This document shows positions 31,027 through 43,507 of a stretch of DNA of 64,000 nt, in pieces. This stretch comes from Xanthostigma xanthostigma (Eukaryota; Arthropoda; Insecta; Raphidioptera; Raphidiidae), in NCBI GenBank assembly GCA_963575645.1, contig OY754466.1, positions 43,804,001 to 43,868,000 on the forward strand. Reading direction: 5' to 3'. Numbering within the stretch: the first letter of the stretch is position 1; each line of letters opens with the position of its first letter. A program made the position numbers and the translations under genes. A model generated the notes under the pieces. That model was not told the DNA's origin and did no database searches. It saw only the letters and a program-made list of their open reading frames with translations.

Positions 31027-32257
31027 TTGACTGTCCAATGCGGTGGCTTATAGGCTGTGTGCACGAAGCCTACTAGCGCCGCTAGTGGGTAATAGAGAAT
31101 TATTGAACTCACTTTTTATGGAAATCGCGACATACAAGTCAAAAACTTTAGTTGGCCATGGTGTGTCAAAAAGAAAATATACTAAGGAAAACTGATGTTA
31201 ATTTTATATGGGTACCATAAAATTCAGATTGTAAACCATTACCTATATAACTAGCATAACATAAAAGGTATGTGAGAATTATTTATTTATCAATAATGAC
31301 GTACAATATATAAATAATTTGTTTACACTGACAGCAAACGTCAAATTATGGCGCCAATGGTCTTTATTTTACTTAATTCTCCATCAGCGCAACAGCCCGG
31401 AACACACCAAGTATTTCCAGATCGTTTAGTTTTCCTGTTTTCTTTATAATTAAAAAAACTTCATAAAATTATAACAATTTTCACTTTTAATAAACAGTGC
31501 TCACTGACATACGGAAAATTTGAGCTTGAAGTTTCCCCTAGTGCTCACCACAAACGCTCGCATCGAAAAATTTGTAACTCCGTCTCCTTGCACATAGCCC
31601 ATTGATTGGGTGCGGAGTATAGAGTGGGGATAACTAAATCAATCGCAGCGTGAGCTGTGGACTAAATAAGCAATATATCATGCAACGGTAATAGAGTATG
31701 ACTTTATGTGGCCATAAGATATCGTTTTCGTCAGTATCCCTGCCGTATTGTTTAAATACGGAATTTCGAGGTTTAAATAATAACATGACGGTTCAATTTC
31801 GATCTATTGTCCGCTAGCGGCGCTAGTGGTCCTCGTGAAAGTTAACGTCGAACAATATATGTTTTTTAACATTTTTATAAATAACAATAATTACTCAATA
31901 TGTTTTTTCAGTGCAACAACATAAAGACTTATAACTCCTTAGCTGGGTCCCATTTTTTCCAGTTATGATCATTTTTTAACCCTCGTTTGAACTTACCTCC
32001 ATGCTATTGTAAACAATGTAAAAATTACCATTACCAAAAAAATGGGCTGGAGCAAAAAATGGTCTGAATGTGATCGATAGCATTTTCCCTCCCTTTTCTA
32101 ATTTAAATTTCAAAAAACACAATTAGTTGCTATCTTGACTGGGGCGCCATCTGTGAAATGTTTCGATCTGACACTACATCGCCCTCTTGAAAACATCTTT
32201 TGTTCAGAACTTTTTCTTCTACACGTGCAAAATTCTGAGGTATATAGTACAGAATAA
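31027..32257. other. Unassigned; paired CTAGCGCCGCTAG palindromes
   Basis: ACTAGCGCCGCTAGTGG at 31069 and CTAGCGGCGCTAGTGG at 31812 are 12-13 bp palindromic strings 740 bp apart and could be ends of an unknown repeat; no TSD confirms this. The sequence GGCTGTGTGCACGAAGCCTA at 31050 recurs at the left edge of the window. No gene is seen. Confidence 0.35.
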
Positions 32258-32693
32258 CCGGTAATTGCTCGTATTCCTCTCGGAAGAAGAAACTATGACT
32301 AATTTGGAATTATTTAACTTCTATCACTCGGGGGTCAGAAATGCGTCATTCTCGAGAAAATCTATTTCGATTTTTTTACAAAAATCCGAATTTTGGGAGT
32401 TAAAAATAAAAAAAAAATATTTTCACTTTTTTAGCCTGAATTTTTCCATGATCTGATAGCTTACTAATTGGGCAAACTTTCTAAAGCTAAAAACCATGGA
32501 ATTTACTGTTAGATTTTATGTTGTGTGTTAAAACTTACAATAAATAAAAAAAATAAAAAAAATTCTTCACAGAACTGTCATTATCAAAAAAAAAGACGCA
32601 TTTCCGACCCCCAAGTGATAAGGTTTAAATCATTCCAATTTAGTCATATCTCCCGAGAGGTATACGAGCAATTCCCGATCACCTATTTCGTCT
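32258..32693. repeat. Inverted-repeat element F, complete
   Basis: The left arm from CCGGTAATTGCTCGTATTCC to about 32350 (TCAGAAATGCGTC) is repeated in inverse at about 32600-32693, giving arms of about 95 bp. A single-arm relative lies at 10650-10875. The interior is AT-rich and non-coding. No TSD was identified. Confidence 0.7.
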
Positions 32694-33220
32694 TGTCTGT
32701 CTGTCACGCTTTTTTGTATCCAGTGTAAAATCCAAACGAATCAATTGATTTTGAATAACTTTTATTTTGCTCGATATACCTTCCACGACTTCGATGATCC
32801 TTAACGTAGCCCGATTGTTTGAAAAAGTATTGTAGTTTAGCTTCTGTGAAACCTTTTCTGTGGCGTAGGCAGACAGGCAGATTATTGTGAACAGTAAATT
32901 GAGTACCTATTATATATGATACCATTGTAAATTAATTTTAGCAGCTCGGCTCTTATCGTCGCAATTCATATGCATGTATGTCACGTGACAGAACAATGTC
33001 TTTCGCTATTATCTCTGTATAATTGCTGTTTTTTTCGTAACTTTCCGCTATTGAAAATTAAAAATAGTTGGCAAAACCAAAAGTGCACATCCCGCAAGTT
33101 TTCCACTGTACATATTATAGGTAATGAAAAAAAATTTGAGAAAATAGATTTAAAAAAACCAATTAAAAAAATAGAAAAAAAATTAAAAACAAAATGGAAT
33201 AGAAAAAAAAAATTACTTGT
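32694..33220. other. Unassigned; very A-rich at its right end
   Basis: AT-rich sequence. Positions 33120-33215 are nearly all A with short TTA breaks and lie directly downstream, in transcription sense, of the tRNA-like block at 33221-33290, so they could be the body or tail of a SINE. Confidence 0.35.
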
Positions 33221-33290
33221 GTCAGCGGGAATCGAGCCCGGGACCTTGCTATGGATCAACGCTTTTAACCGCTCGGCCATTCCGATATCG
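33221..33290 (-). pseudogene. tRNA-like pol III promoter segment (SINE head?)
   Basis: The minus strand carries TGGCCGAGCGGTTAAAAG, like the A-box of Leu/Ser tRNAs, and GGCTCGATTCCC, a good B-box, at normal spacing for a tRNA. The acceptor ends do not pair well and there is no long variable arm, so this looks like a tRNA-derived SINE head. Confidence 0.5.
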
Positions 33291-33988
33291 TAGCTTGCGT
33301 TGTTATTGTGGTATAGCAGTGTAGCAGGTATTCTACGTAATACACTACATATTTTACAATATCAGTAATAGGTATTTTTTTGTTTTTTTAAGGTTTTTTA
33401 TTTTAACTATTAGCTGTCAAAAATAATAAAATAAAACTGTTTATAAAAATTAAACTACCGAACACATTTATGTGAATTTAAATAGGGTTCTGGTCTGATA
33501 CTAAACACAGTGAATAAAATATAACCCAAGGCAATCCGACTAAAATTGCGATCTGTAGAGTCGTGACGTACATACGTACATACGTTCATACGTACATACG
33601 TACAGACCAACCGACAACTGCTGTTTGTAATTTTCAATTACAATTTTAATAGTATTTATGAACTCGAATTGATTTAAAAATGGCTCTGTTTTATAGATCA
33701 GAATCTCCTCTTTTCAAAAAGCTTCAATTTGAATGGATTTCGTGTGAAATTAACTTAGATATAACTTCTTATATGTACGAAAGTCAGCTCTGACGCAAAA
33801 AGGGATTTCGGATCCTATTGTTGAAAATCGAGTTTTCATCAGATCTAGACGTTTTGGGGTCCTAGGAAGCTATACTGACAATTTTTGTTTATACGGTGAT
33901 CAGAACAGTTCATTAAAACATTAGCTTAAATTTGTCAGAGAACATTATTCTAGCGTTTTGGTTGAAGTTTTTCTATCCAATTACGAAA
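33291..33988. other. Unassigned with ACATACGT microsatellite and repeat fragments
   Basis: ACGTACATACGTACATACGT-type units occupy about 33566-33603, followed by the GACAACTGCTG block shared with 7779-7802. TTTCATCAGATCTAGACG at about 33835 is the inverse of a block at 15902. No bounded element was recognised. Confidence 0.45.
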
Positions 33989-34854
33989 GGGGATTATAAA
34001 ACGGTCGAATAAAAAAAAAAAATTGGTGACTGATGATGAGATACTGTTTTAATAACTTGAGATATTAAAATAATAGTTGGGTGAAATTACTAAGTGAGCG
34101 ACTAAATTACTAAGTGAGCGACTAGAATGCCTTCGGTAATTTTGAAGCAGATATTTTCTTTTGTTTTTACTTTTTATTTTTTTTTTCACTTTGAGACTAC
34201 AACTTAAAACTCACATTTTCATGAAGATTGAAAACCACCGCTTTTTTTGATAAAGGTGTGTGCGAATTGTCTCGCAGTGAGACGCGATGGGGCAAAGGTG
34301 GAGTTTTTAAAAAAATAATTCCGGGGTGAACGATAAACGGGTATGCGAATTGTAATTCCGGGGTGAACAATAAAGGGGTATGCGAATTGTCTCGCAGTGG
34401 AACGGGAAGGGCAAATGTGGAGTTTTTAAAAAAATAATTCCGGGGTGAGCGATAAACGGGTATGCGAATTGTAATTCCGGGGTGAACAATAAAGGGGTAT
34501 GCGAATTGTCTCGCAGTGGAACGGGAAGGGCAAATGTGGAGTTTTTAAAAAAATAATTTCGGGGTGAACGATAACGGGGTATGCGAATTAAATAGTTAAT
34601 TGTTTGAATAGAACTGCGTTTTCTAAAAAAATGTATATTTAATTGACAGTCAATTAAATTAGAAAACGCAGTTCTATTCAAACAATTAAGTATTAACAAC
34701 TTAGTAATTTAGTCGCTCACTTAGTAATTTAGTCACCCAACTATTATTTTCTCGTCACGCGCAGTCAGTCGCTCACTTAGTAATACAGTAACCCAAATTG
34801 ATTATTTTTGTCACCCAAAATTGTAATTTACAGTCACTCGTTTAAATCCTACCC
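33989..34854 (+). mobile_element. Mutator-like MITE, family G, copy 2
   Basis: Starts GGGGATTATAAAACGGTCG and ends AGTCACTCGTTTAAATCCTACCC. Flanks ATTACGAAA (33980-33988) and ATTAAAAAA (34855-34863) match at 7 of 9 positions. The internal tandem repeat (about 119-bp period, with TTCCGGGGTGAACGATAAAC near 34318, 34437 and a diverged third unit near 34557) is longer than in the other copies. A hairpin of GTTTGAATAGAACTGCG arms sits at about 34598-34685. Confidence 0.8.
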
Positions 34855-34863
34855 ATTAAAAAA

Positions 34864-35522
34864 ACAAACAGTATCTACAAATTTTTACATGTCGTCAAAA
34901 CGACATCTTTCGGAAAATTTAGAGGGAAAACGCCCCAAAATCAAGAAAAGTCGTAGAGGAAATAGGTGTCAGACTAGGACTAATGAAGCCATATACAAAG
35001 TTTGGGGATAGTATGTGTCAGTAAAATTTTTGCCGATGGGCACTGACTATATGCTCAGTATAGAATAAAAAGTATATGACGATAACACGTAAGTGCAATA
35101 ATATTTGGCTTGAACTTAAGAAGAAGGGGTTTCCGTTACGTCGACATTTTCTTTCCCAACAGCCTCGCAAAGTTGATTTAATGGAAGTTTTCTGCTTACA
35201 CAATTAATTATTTATAATGAGACAAAAGATCCAACTGTTGATTGGGAAAGTTATTTTAAGCAGAAAAGTTTATAATAGGCACTACCAAACCAAATTGGAA
35301 CAATACCGTCTCTCCGTAATCTCGTTTTTTTTTAAGTTTTGAAAGTTTTAGGATATTTTGTATGATATCTAGGGCGAGAAAACGCTTTTTTGAGAACTTT
35401 TGAGTATCATTTGAAACAGACAAATATACAGGGTGGGACATTTAAAGTGTTACAGAGCAATAGTCCTTAAACTTTTGATGATATCCAAAAATGTTCCAGA
35501 CGAAAGTTATATTGTTTTAGAA
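34864..35522. other. Unassigned; contains a solo end of family R
   Basis: TATGCTCAGTATAGAATAAA followed by AGTATATG at 35050-35079 is the inverse of the first 30 bp of the family R elements, without the rest. A lysine-rich 40-codon frame from 34891 (within 34808-35011) is not recognised. Remaining DNA is AT-rich. Confidence 0.35.
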
Positions 35523-37949
35523 CAGAGGTCCCCAAACTTTTTTGTCTCGTAGACCACATGCCATGTTTTTCGGTTTTGGGTAGACCCCCTGCTTATCTGA
35601 TATTGATTTTTTGCAAATTCATTAATTTCAAATGTATTTTTGACAACCGGGATAGTGCTACTCACTTTGAACGATTTAAATTTATAACGGTAGTGAAATG
35701 TAGTGTGAAATGTTTTGTTTTATACATTTATTAATTAGATTCATATTAAATAAATCAAATTAAAATTTACTTTCTGTTACATAAAATAACTAAGCAAAAA
35801 ATAAATGCTTTTAGTGTGAGGGATGAACCTCTGCGCACATGCGCATTGTTACACTTGACGAATTATAGATATCTCTTCTTTTTTTTGAAGTCGGCTAATA
35901 AGATAAAGTAAACTTAGAAAATGTACCTTTAAAAATACATTGTAATTGGTAAAGTTAACGTCTTCTGAAATTAACTTTGCACTTAGTGTTAAATAAAGGT
36001 GATTCGGTTTATGTATTTTGAACGAATCGTTCACATTGTTTCTTACAAAAGTGGTAAGTTTGAACAACAAATCTCTTCGGATCCATTTGTGCGGAGTTTA
36101 TAGATTTTACTCTAACAATAATTGCGCACTCGGCAACTTTAAACTTGTTTGTTGAATGAAATTCGTATACTGTAGTGTTGTTAATATGAACTTAGTTCAC
36201 TGTATACAGAATGTTCCAGATATGACTCCCCATTTGTATCTTGATTTAAAAATAACCGCATCAAAGTCGCCATATACGTAAATGAGATGAAATTATCTAC
36301 AAGATGGCGGTAAATTATATCATTATATCAATTTTGAATGTATAAAGATACATGCAAAAAGTTTTGCACGGATATACTAGTTATACTAGAAAATTGTATC
36401 GGATAGGGATCCTTTATATGGACTACCCTATCTGGCGGCGAAACTTACAACTATAATCAGATAAACATGATTTTGAATCGTACTGTGAATCGGTACTGAT
36501 AATCGTGATTTTTTTTATTATATTAATAAAAAGAGTTGAATAAATTAATAAATGACTTATTAGGAAACCTGCGAAGTTTTCACCTCGTGCAAATCACAAA
36601 TTAAAAGTTAGTAAAAGGTTGTAATAGTATCACGTCATTTCAATGCAGATGATTAGTTATTTTACCAAGTAAGTATATATTATACTTAGTCTAAATATTG
36701 AAAACTTAATTTATTAATTTAATAGTTATTATTATTAAATAACATTAAGAATTTTGATAGAAAAAAAAAGTTGAAAATACATTTTGGCAGATTTTTAGGT
36801 TGGGAACTTGCCTGTTGCAATGTTTTAATAATATGTTTGCAACGTTCATCAACACTGCATTGATATAATATCTCTATTTATTCAACTCATGCGCGTTATT
36901 CATGTTTTATCATGCCTAAAAACCGAACCCTAAATAGCCATTTACCGACTGGTGACAATTACTTGTCATAACTCAATGAAGATTCCTACTAGCTCGGCCA
37001 TTGTGGAGTAATGAAAATAAACGTAACTATTTTCTGAGTCGTAACGAAATAGTAGGTAACAACAACTCCGTTGTTACCCATTGAGGCTAAAATTGAGAGG
37101 CCGAATGTTTTCGACATGGAGTTTATTCATAACCGGCTAACCTCAAACCAAAACATTGAATCGTGCTGTTTGGTGCTGTTAGTATTGAGTTTTTTTTATA
37201 AAGAAATAAATAGATATTTACAACATCTCATTATAATTAAAACATGAATAACGCGCAATTGTTGAATAAAATTATGGGCGCAACTTGTAGGCTAAGTCAT
37301 GACCTGTCAGCGCGATGAATGACTTAGACTACTAGTTACGCCAATAACTATTACCTCTTTTATTTCTATGGATTACTCTTTAAATCGGAAGTTTGTAAAC
37401 AGAAAGCATTAAAAATCACCTTACTTGAAGGTTCTGTTTCAATTGAATTTTGGCCTAATTTTATGATATGGCCGGCAAGGAAATTTCTTTTTCGGTGATT
37501 TGTATCAGCCAAATTACATATTGTGTTGATACTTATCATTTTATTTCACTTAAAAAAATTCACAATACGAGTAGATATGCACTATATACTAACCATAGTA
37601 ACTATGGGAAATAATGTCGCCATGTTTTTAAATCTCCACCCATTTGAAGGAACCCAATAGATCAACTAATTTTACGTAGATGTGTAGTAATTATACAAAC
37701 ACTAATCTAAACTCGGTAAGTATATTGAAGCTTCTAGATGTGCGCATCGCATTAAAAAAGTCGAGAGCGTTTCTTGTAAAGGTAAACTTCGCGTTCGTAC
37801 AACAAACTGAAAACCTATTCTACTACCAACTTTATTGCAGGTTACTGTTTACGGAATTAAAGCAATCACATTCACATCACATGATACCATCAGGCTGCAC
37901 CTCTGCCGATAATTAGTTACAAACTTTGAATATTTGAATTGATGTATAC
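35523..37949. other. Mostly unassigned; hAT-like end at 35523
   Basis: CAGAGGTCCCCAAACTTTTT at 35523 followed by TAGACCACATGCC is a typical hAT (Charlie-like) start; I could not find the matching right end, so its extent is unknown. TACAGAATGTTCCAGATATG at 36205 resembles the end motif of the element starting at 37949. The rest is AT-rich with no frame above 78 codons and nothing recognised. Confidence 0.35.
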
Positions 37950-38139
37950 AGAATGTCCGGAAAATACGTCCCTTCGCTAAAGCAGACGAAGATAATTTTT
38001 ATAGCCGAAATCAAACTTCGTTTTTGAAGTAAAACTTTATCATTTGCCAGTTTCAATAGAAAATATAACCAACTTAAATTTATTTTAAAAAGATCTTAAA
38101 GAGCTGTTACTTTGTAAATCTTTTTATACTGTAAAGGAA

Positions 38140-38247
38140 TATCGTTTTATAAATTTTAATTTGTAATGTGACGCAATTTTACCAAATTTGATTGACAAGT
38201 GTAAACTGTATGTACAGTCGTAACACAATAAATATTATTATTATTAT
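38140..38247 (+). repeat. Probable LINE 3' tail with (ATT)n
   Basis: ACAATAAATATTATTATTAT ends this block directly against the start of family E sequence, truncating its first bases. It resembles the (TTA)n-tailed block at 17070-17196. Only the 3' part is present. Confidence 0.4.
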
Positions 38248-38756
38248 GCACGCTTGACTTGGGGAGTAAGCTGGTGAATGTCTGACAAGAGCGTTTACGG
38301 AAAATGCGTGATCGGGCGAGACGAACGGAAGTTGAGAGGGAGATATAAGTTAGTGAAGATAGAAAGAGAGAGAGTTCCGTTTCGTATATTGCTGTAGGGG
38401 TAAGAGAGAGAGGTGCGCGCGCAGATTTTCTTTCTCTCTTCCTCAGCAAATACTTCACTGGCTAGTGACGCCATAAATAAAAGCACTACTAACAATAGAA
38501 TGACACATACTTGGCGCCATCAGATGGCCTTTACTTGCCAGTGGCGTTATCGGGTGACTAAAATCCAACGAGAGCTAAGTAATTGCAATGTATTTTTTGT
38601 TTTCATTATCTTTATGTAATATTCTACGTTTAAAATGAATAAAATTGTAAATTCATTTTAAAGTTCATATTTTGTGAATTTTCGGGTGAATAATAACAAA
38701 TTATGGCAGGAAGAAGTTTTACTTCAGTCGTGTGGTCTAAAGCACACTCGTTTTTT
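38248..38756 (+). mobile_element. Family E element, copy 2
   Basis: Begins GCACGCTTGACTTGGGGAG and ends with GAAGTTTTACTTCAGTCGTG, CACACTCG and a T run. The copies at 14486 (inverse, with Helitron) and 46868 share the same ends. A GA-rich segment with GAAAGAGAGAGAG is internal. The left terminal GAAGTAAAA seen at 46865 is missing here. Non-coding; superfamily unknown. Confidence 0.7.
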
Positions 38757-39300
38757 TTTAATAAAACTTTTTTAGGTGCGCTTGAGGGGTAAAGTGGCCT
38801 GAATCAGATGAAAAGTGAAACGCTTCTCCTTCACCGACTTGAGTGGAGAGGAAAGAGTGCGAGAATCGTTTCAACTCTCTCTCTACACGCATGCGCAGTG
38901 AGTACTATGCGTATACGTTGCATTTTCTTTAACAACAGTAATAAATTGCACATAACCATTTTCAAATCTCGGAATAATAAAATCGTCAACTAATGCTAAA
39001 ATCTAAGAAGTTTCACTTCTAGCGCACGAGAGTCTCACGCATACTTTTTTCACCTTTCGACGAAATTAAATTGCGTTTTGATGTCGCCATTTGTCAATAG
39101 ATAGCAAAAACTTTTTTGAATTTTTTTTCTTTTTTTTGAATTTAAATTTGAATTTATTAACTAACTTTTACATATTATTATTTTTACAAAATGTCATTAT
39201 ATGTAAGTTTTCCTACCCAACTTGGCAGAGCCATTTTACTTCTGTCCAAAAAAAGATCTGAACTACTCTCAAGTAGCGCCTAAGAAAGTTTCACTTCAAT
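38757..39300 (+). mobile_element. Family E2 element (AAGTTTCACTTC ends), copy 1
   Basis: Starts near AAAACTTTTTTAGGTGCGC and contains ATCAGATGAAAAGTGAAACG, CACGCATGCGCAGTGAGTA and, near 39010 and 39290, AAGTTTCACTTC strings. It matches 54905-55114. The doubled right end (39007-39025 and 39287-39303) suggests a partial duplication or two elements. The name E2 reflects end similarity to family E only. Confidence 0.5.
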
Positions 39301-39377
39301 GAAAAATTATGGGTATTTTCCGCTATATTTTTTACTCTTCAAAATTATTCGGTTGCATGTATTTCCCGGACACCCGT

Positions 39378-40046
39378 AGATGGCTAATCTATCAGCCATA
39401 TACGGCTAACGTATAGTTACAGATTGTGTCGTTTGATATTATACGTTCATAGTAGCTCTTCGTGAGTAAACTTGTTAATTAGCTACTAACTTCACATCAG
39501 GAGCGATTCTGCTAACCTTAGTAGATCTAGTATCACTGATATTTGATTAATGGATAGTAAATACACGGCAATCCGAGTGCGTTCGGTGCTGTTCCAAATA
39601 TTGTTTGTTTCCGGACATTGTGAGCTGTGGCCCACTGGTATAGTACGCGCCACGAATCTAAAAGACTCGAAAGTTAGGTGCGAATGCAGGCTTGCGCTTG
39701 TACAGTCTGTTGAAAAACCACAAAATCGCAACTCAACAAAAATTAAAGTAACAATAACAACTTGACAATAGCGTAGTCGACGGTACTTTAAAGCAGAAAA
39801 GCGACAAGTGACAAAGACGACGAGCGATCACGGTCAATCACCGACGAGCGCACGTTCCGTGCAGGTATCTGGAAGGTGGTGGGAGTATCAACAGCTCTAA
39901 AATGTACCTTTGCGCCGCTGTTTGTGACTAACTTCAGAACCTTTTAGATCCGTGGTGCGTACTATATTTCTACTTGATGTTTTATCTGCAATTGAGGTAG
40001 ACATAATCAAAGGCGATGTGATGGCGGGCGAAGTGTTCTTCTAGGC
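39378..40046 (+). promoter_or_regulatory. Possible 5'-exon region with CAG|GTATCT donor
   Basis: The CpG-rich block 39770-39863 (GACGACGAGCGATCACGG) ends in CAG followed by GTATCTGG at 39865, a reasonable splice donor, and has no long frame, as a non-coding first exon would. The recurrent GATAT..ATTA..GGATAG motif lies at about 39536-39556. There is no TATA box or transcript evidence, and strand is inferred from the donor. Confidence 0.25.
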
Positions 40047-40769
40047 CAGGGGTCAACAACCTGCGGCTCTTTTGATGTAAAGTTGCGGCTCTCCAGTTCC
40101 ATACGCAAAAAAATAATAATTTTATTATATAAACCCTTAAAAATCACCTATAATCAATCCATGATTGAGTACCATGTTTATCTCTCATCCATTTCCACTT
40201 GCGTCTCACCCGCACCGCCTCCGTCCCGACGTGTCGTCCTCGGATATATATATATTTTTTTTTATTTTATTTTTTTTTTTAGTATAGGTACAATACAATA
40301 TTTATTGAGTTTTCCTACCCAACTTGGCAATGCCAGTTCTAGGGTAGGGATTCTTACGAGCTAATTGTTTAGGCATATTGTGCTGTCTGGTAATGAAAAT
40401 GAAAATAAAAGAAAATAATAATAATAATAATAGTTAAGTACCTACCCAATAATAATAATAATATAATAGTAAATTAAACATTTTATATGTTATAATGTGT
40501 GTTACTAGCCAATCAGTTAGTCCAGTCAGATTAGTTGAGGATGTCGTATATAATTTTTGATTTCTCGTCATGGAACAGCCAGTTGAATATTTTTTTATTG
40601 AAAGTTTTTATATTTTGATTTGTTTTGAGCTTTAAAGTTTTATACCTATAACCTATATAAGCAAATACTATAATACTGAAACGAAAATGTTTAGTGGCTC
40701 TTTAAAAACTGGGAAATTTTGTAAATTGTAACTTTTGGCTCTTCCGTCTCAAAAGGTTGCCGACCCCTG
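40047..40769. mobile_element. hAT element of the CAGGGGTCGGCAACC type
   Basis: Starts CAGGGGTCAACAACCTGCGG and ends with the inverse of CAGGGGTCGGCAACCTTTTG. Flanks TTCTAGGC (40039-40046) and TCCTAGGC (40770-40777) match at 7 of 8 positions. Subterminal GGCTCTT words occur at both ends. CAGGGGTCGGCAACC is a well-known hAT (Charlie-like) terminus. No transposase is visible in 723 bp. Confidence 0.9.
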
Positions 40770-40777
40770 TCCTAGGC

Positions 40778-42072
40778 GGCTCACAGGTTACCAGATAAAC
40801 GTGTCGATTATATTTACCAAATAATGTTTGACTGCGTAAGTGATTTTATTACTGTGAATATAGTAACTACTCTAGTCGCCAAAAATATTAAAGATTTCCT
40901 TTCAGCACACTTCACTTCGTCTACAACTGCTAAGTTTACAAAACACTTTTTCTACACTAGCGCCATTCTGGTCACTTTTTGAACTGTTATTTGACGCTTT
41001 CAGACGGACACTTTTTCGGTTTTACCCCCATATAAGATGGTTCTCTCTATCCCTCTACCCTTCATACCCAGTAAAGCACATCACAGGATGCTTTTAGACA
41101 ATGGCTGCCGTTCGCTATCCTGCATTAATTAAAGATCGGTAGCTTACACTGTGTCGAAATTGTTTATGGGTGTGACGTTGGGTATGTTGACATGTGGCAA
41201 CTAGTTGCGAACTTCAGTTTAAATGATCTGTACAGCTGATTTGTCAATGGCACGTGCTGTTAAAATTAACCACAATAATGTTGTTCCGCTTAAAGTGCCG
41301 AGCTTTTAGATGAATGGGTTTAATTAACTGCTAACTTCACAGTAATTCAACTTTACGTTATAACGGATCAGGTGCAATGATAAACAGTGTTACCAAATCC
41401 TTGTTGTTGATTTTCTCCAACGCGAACTGAATTTCCCCACTCATTTTTAGACAAATTCCCCTAAAGATCGTGCAATATTAGATGTTGAGCAGTCGTCAAA
41501 AAAGCTATCTAATAGAACTTGCTCCTTGCTACGTAAGTAGGTACATATATTTAATAACTTCTATATTGCTAGTGGCCGTAAATGAAAGCGTGACCCATGA
41601 AGTGAGACAGCAAATTATTGTTTTCCATCTCTTTCTTCTTACTTGACCCGCTGTGCGCAAGTGTCGCGTTTGTAGTGGGGCAATCTGTAAGTGGAATAGA
41701 GCAAGTCCCCTCCCATTCACAGCCTAGTTCCATGTGCAAACTGACGCTGCAACTGACGCGCATCCATTCACGGACATGCGCATGAGACTCAGAGTATAAT
41801 AAGTGAGATAGACGTATGAATGTCTGCAGCGTAGTGTTTAAGTCTTTCTCCCAATCTTTGCTAGCAGTATAGAGGGTATTAAATATATGCGTAAGTACTT
41901 GGACGTTCTTTTCAAATTGTTGATCTCACTCGAAATCTTATTTTTGCCACTTCTAATTTTTTTCTCCGTTTCCTCATTCTGCGATTAAACTCCACCTTCT
42001 TAGCCATCGTAAATTGTTTTATAAGACACCTTATTATTTGCACACTTAGATTCAATTTCTAAAACACTTGGA
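40778..42072. other. Unassigned; one copy of a recurrent motif
   Basis: The inverse motif TTAATTAAAGATCGGTAG with CTATCC lies at 41114-41142, preceded by ATGGCTGCCG. Two overlapping 63-64 codon minus frames at 41529-41763 are not recognised. No bounded element was seen. Confidence 0.35.
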
Positions 42073-42491
42073 TTGCAGAAAGGAGTGTCAAAAAATTTGA
42101 TTTGAGAATGACCTTAGATTGTGATCATATAATTACAGTTTCTATACATCAAAAACAGTCCAATGTCGTATTCAGTCTTCCTGTCATCTAGAACATTAGA
42201 TTGTACACACTGCAGAAATACAAATGATTGCTCTACATAGAACACCGCTTTTTATGCTAAATTTTGATCAAAATGCGTAGAAAAACGTTATTTCGAAGTG
42301 GAAATTGTACAAAGTTCGATGCTAAATATATGAAAACACAGTTTAAGAAAAATATCGGTTTAATCGGTCAATAATTTTTCGAGCAGGATCGATTTAAAAC
42401 TCTACAATGCTTTTTGTATGGAGAAATATGTATGTTCACAATAACATAGGCCATTGTCAAAATCAAATTTTTTGACAACCTTTTCTGCAAC
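42073..42491. mobile_element. TIR element with TTGCAGAAA ends
   Basis: TTGCAGAAAGGAGTGTCAAA at the left and the inverse of TTGCAGAAAAGGTTGTCAAA at the right give about 30-bp inverted repeats that continue through AAATTTGATTT. The 42 bp around TTTTGATCAAAATGCGTAG matches 15818. TSD not resolved; superfamily unknown. Confidence 0.65.
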
Positions 42492-43253
42492 CCAGCCTCA
42501 CAGTTAACAGTCTACGATCCTTACAGTACAGTAGCCTAAAAAATAATAGATAGATAGATTTATATATTTTAGCACATAAAAGTACAGTTTGTACATGTGA
42601 CGTCAAAACATATTAAAGAAAATATAAACATTCCAAGGAGTATATAGATTTTTTTTTAAATTTATAGTAAAAAAATTCATCAATAATGACTTACTACTCG
42701 CCCTAACAAAAAGAACCAAATTCCAGACTTTTCTAGAAAAAGTGTTCTTTGTTTTAAATATGATTTTACTGATACCATTCTATATTTTTTTATTTTTATG
42801 GTTTTACTGAACTCAAGTATTATATTATCTGAGGAGTTCAAGGGCCCAGCCAAGAAATTCTAATTATCGTAGTTCGAATTAACGAAGTTCCACAGTATGT
42901 GATTTCAATGGCCGTCGTTCACAATCCATACAATAGATATCGGTATATATGCGACCTTCTTGCGCCGTCTCTGTGTCGGGCGGCGCCCTTATTTACTAAC
43001 TAATGAATTATGTACCCTATGTATATGTGTGTGTATGTTTGTAAGACTTGTGTACTTTCTTTGCTTCATCAGGAGGCACGTGTAGACGGTGCTCTTCTAG
43101 CTGTTTGAAAGGGCATTGCTTTTGCTTTAATAAAAGCAAATAATATAAATTTTCAAATTTTCATTTTATTCTCTCGCGTTCTTTTCAGTCCGCGATCGCT
43201 GCAGACAGAGTGGCACATACTAGTCTAAGGAAGCGGTTTAACGAACACTAAAC
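42492..43253. other. Unassigned DNA
   Basis: AT-rich with a GATAGATAGATTTATATATT patch at 42550 and a short CpG-rich string (GGGCGGCGCCC) at 42978. No gene or bounded repeat was recognised. Confidence 0.35.
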
Positions 43254-43495
43254 CATATAATTTTATTCTATACTGAGCATATAGGAATAAAATCGCGATC
43301 GAACCATTAGGGTGCAAACATATACTTTTGTCTTTTTTTACGCCGTAAGCACTGGCGTATCCAGGAGGGCAAAACAAGCACGGGGGACCCGACTTAATAA
43401 ATTTCTAATTTGCCCCTCCTGGGCCAAAAGCTGGGTACGCCCATGATAACGTCATAGAAAAAGACAAAGTTTTTGAAACAGAGATACTTTATTCT
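43254..43495 (+). mobile_element. Family R element, copy 2, 3'-truncated
   Basis: Starts CATATAATTTTATTCTATAC and follows copy 1 through GGCGTATCCAGGAGGG and GATACTTTATTC, then stops. A Helitron begins 13 bp later at 43508, so truncation may be linked to that insertion. Confidence 0.75.
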
Positions 43496-43507
43496 CAATA
43501 TACAACA

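Larger units (their letters stand above)
37949..39377. mobile_element. Candidate TIR element enclosing several insertions
   Basis: CAGAATGTCCGGAAAATACG at 37949 and GTATTTCCCGGACACCCG at about 39359-39376 form imperfect inverted ends with TA next to each. Between them lie a LINE-like tail (38140-38247), a family E element (38248-38756) and an E2 element (38757-39300). The pairing of the two ends is an inference from their sequence and position. Confidence 0.45.

Noticed and set aside
31069-31828. TIR element bounded by CTAGCGCCGCTAG palindromes
   Set aside because: Both strings are self-palindromic, so an inverted relation is not informative, and no target duplication is present.
34891-35010. 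Lysine/arginine-rich 40-codon frame starting MSSKRH
   Set aside because: Looks mildly protein-like but is short, has no homologue that I recognise and sits next to a transposon boundary; not enough to call a gene.
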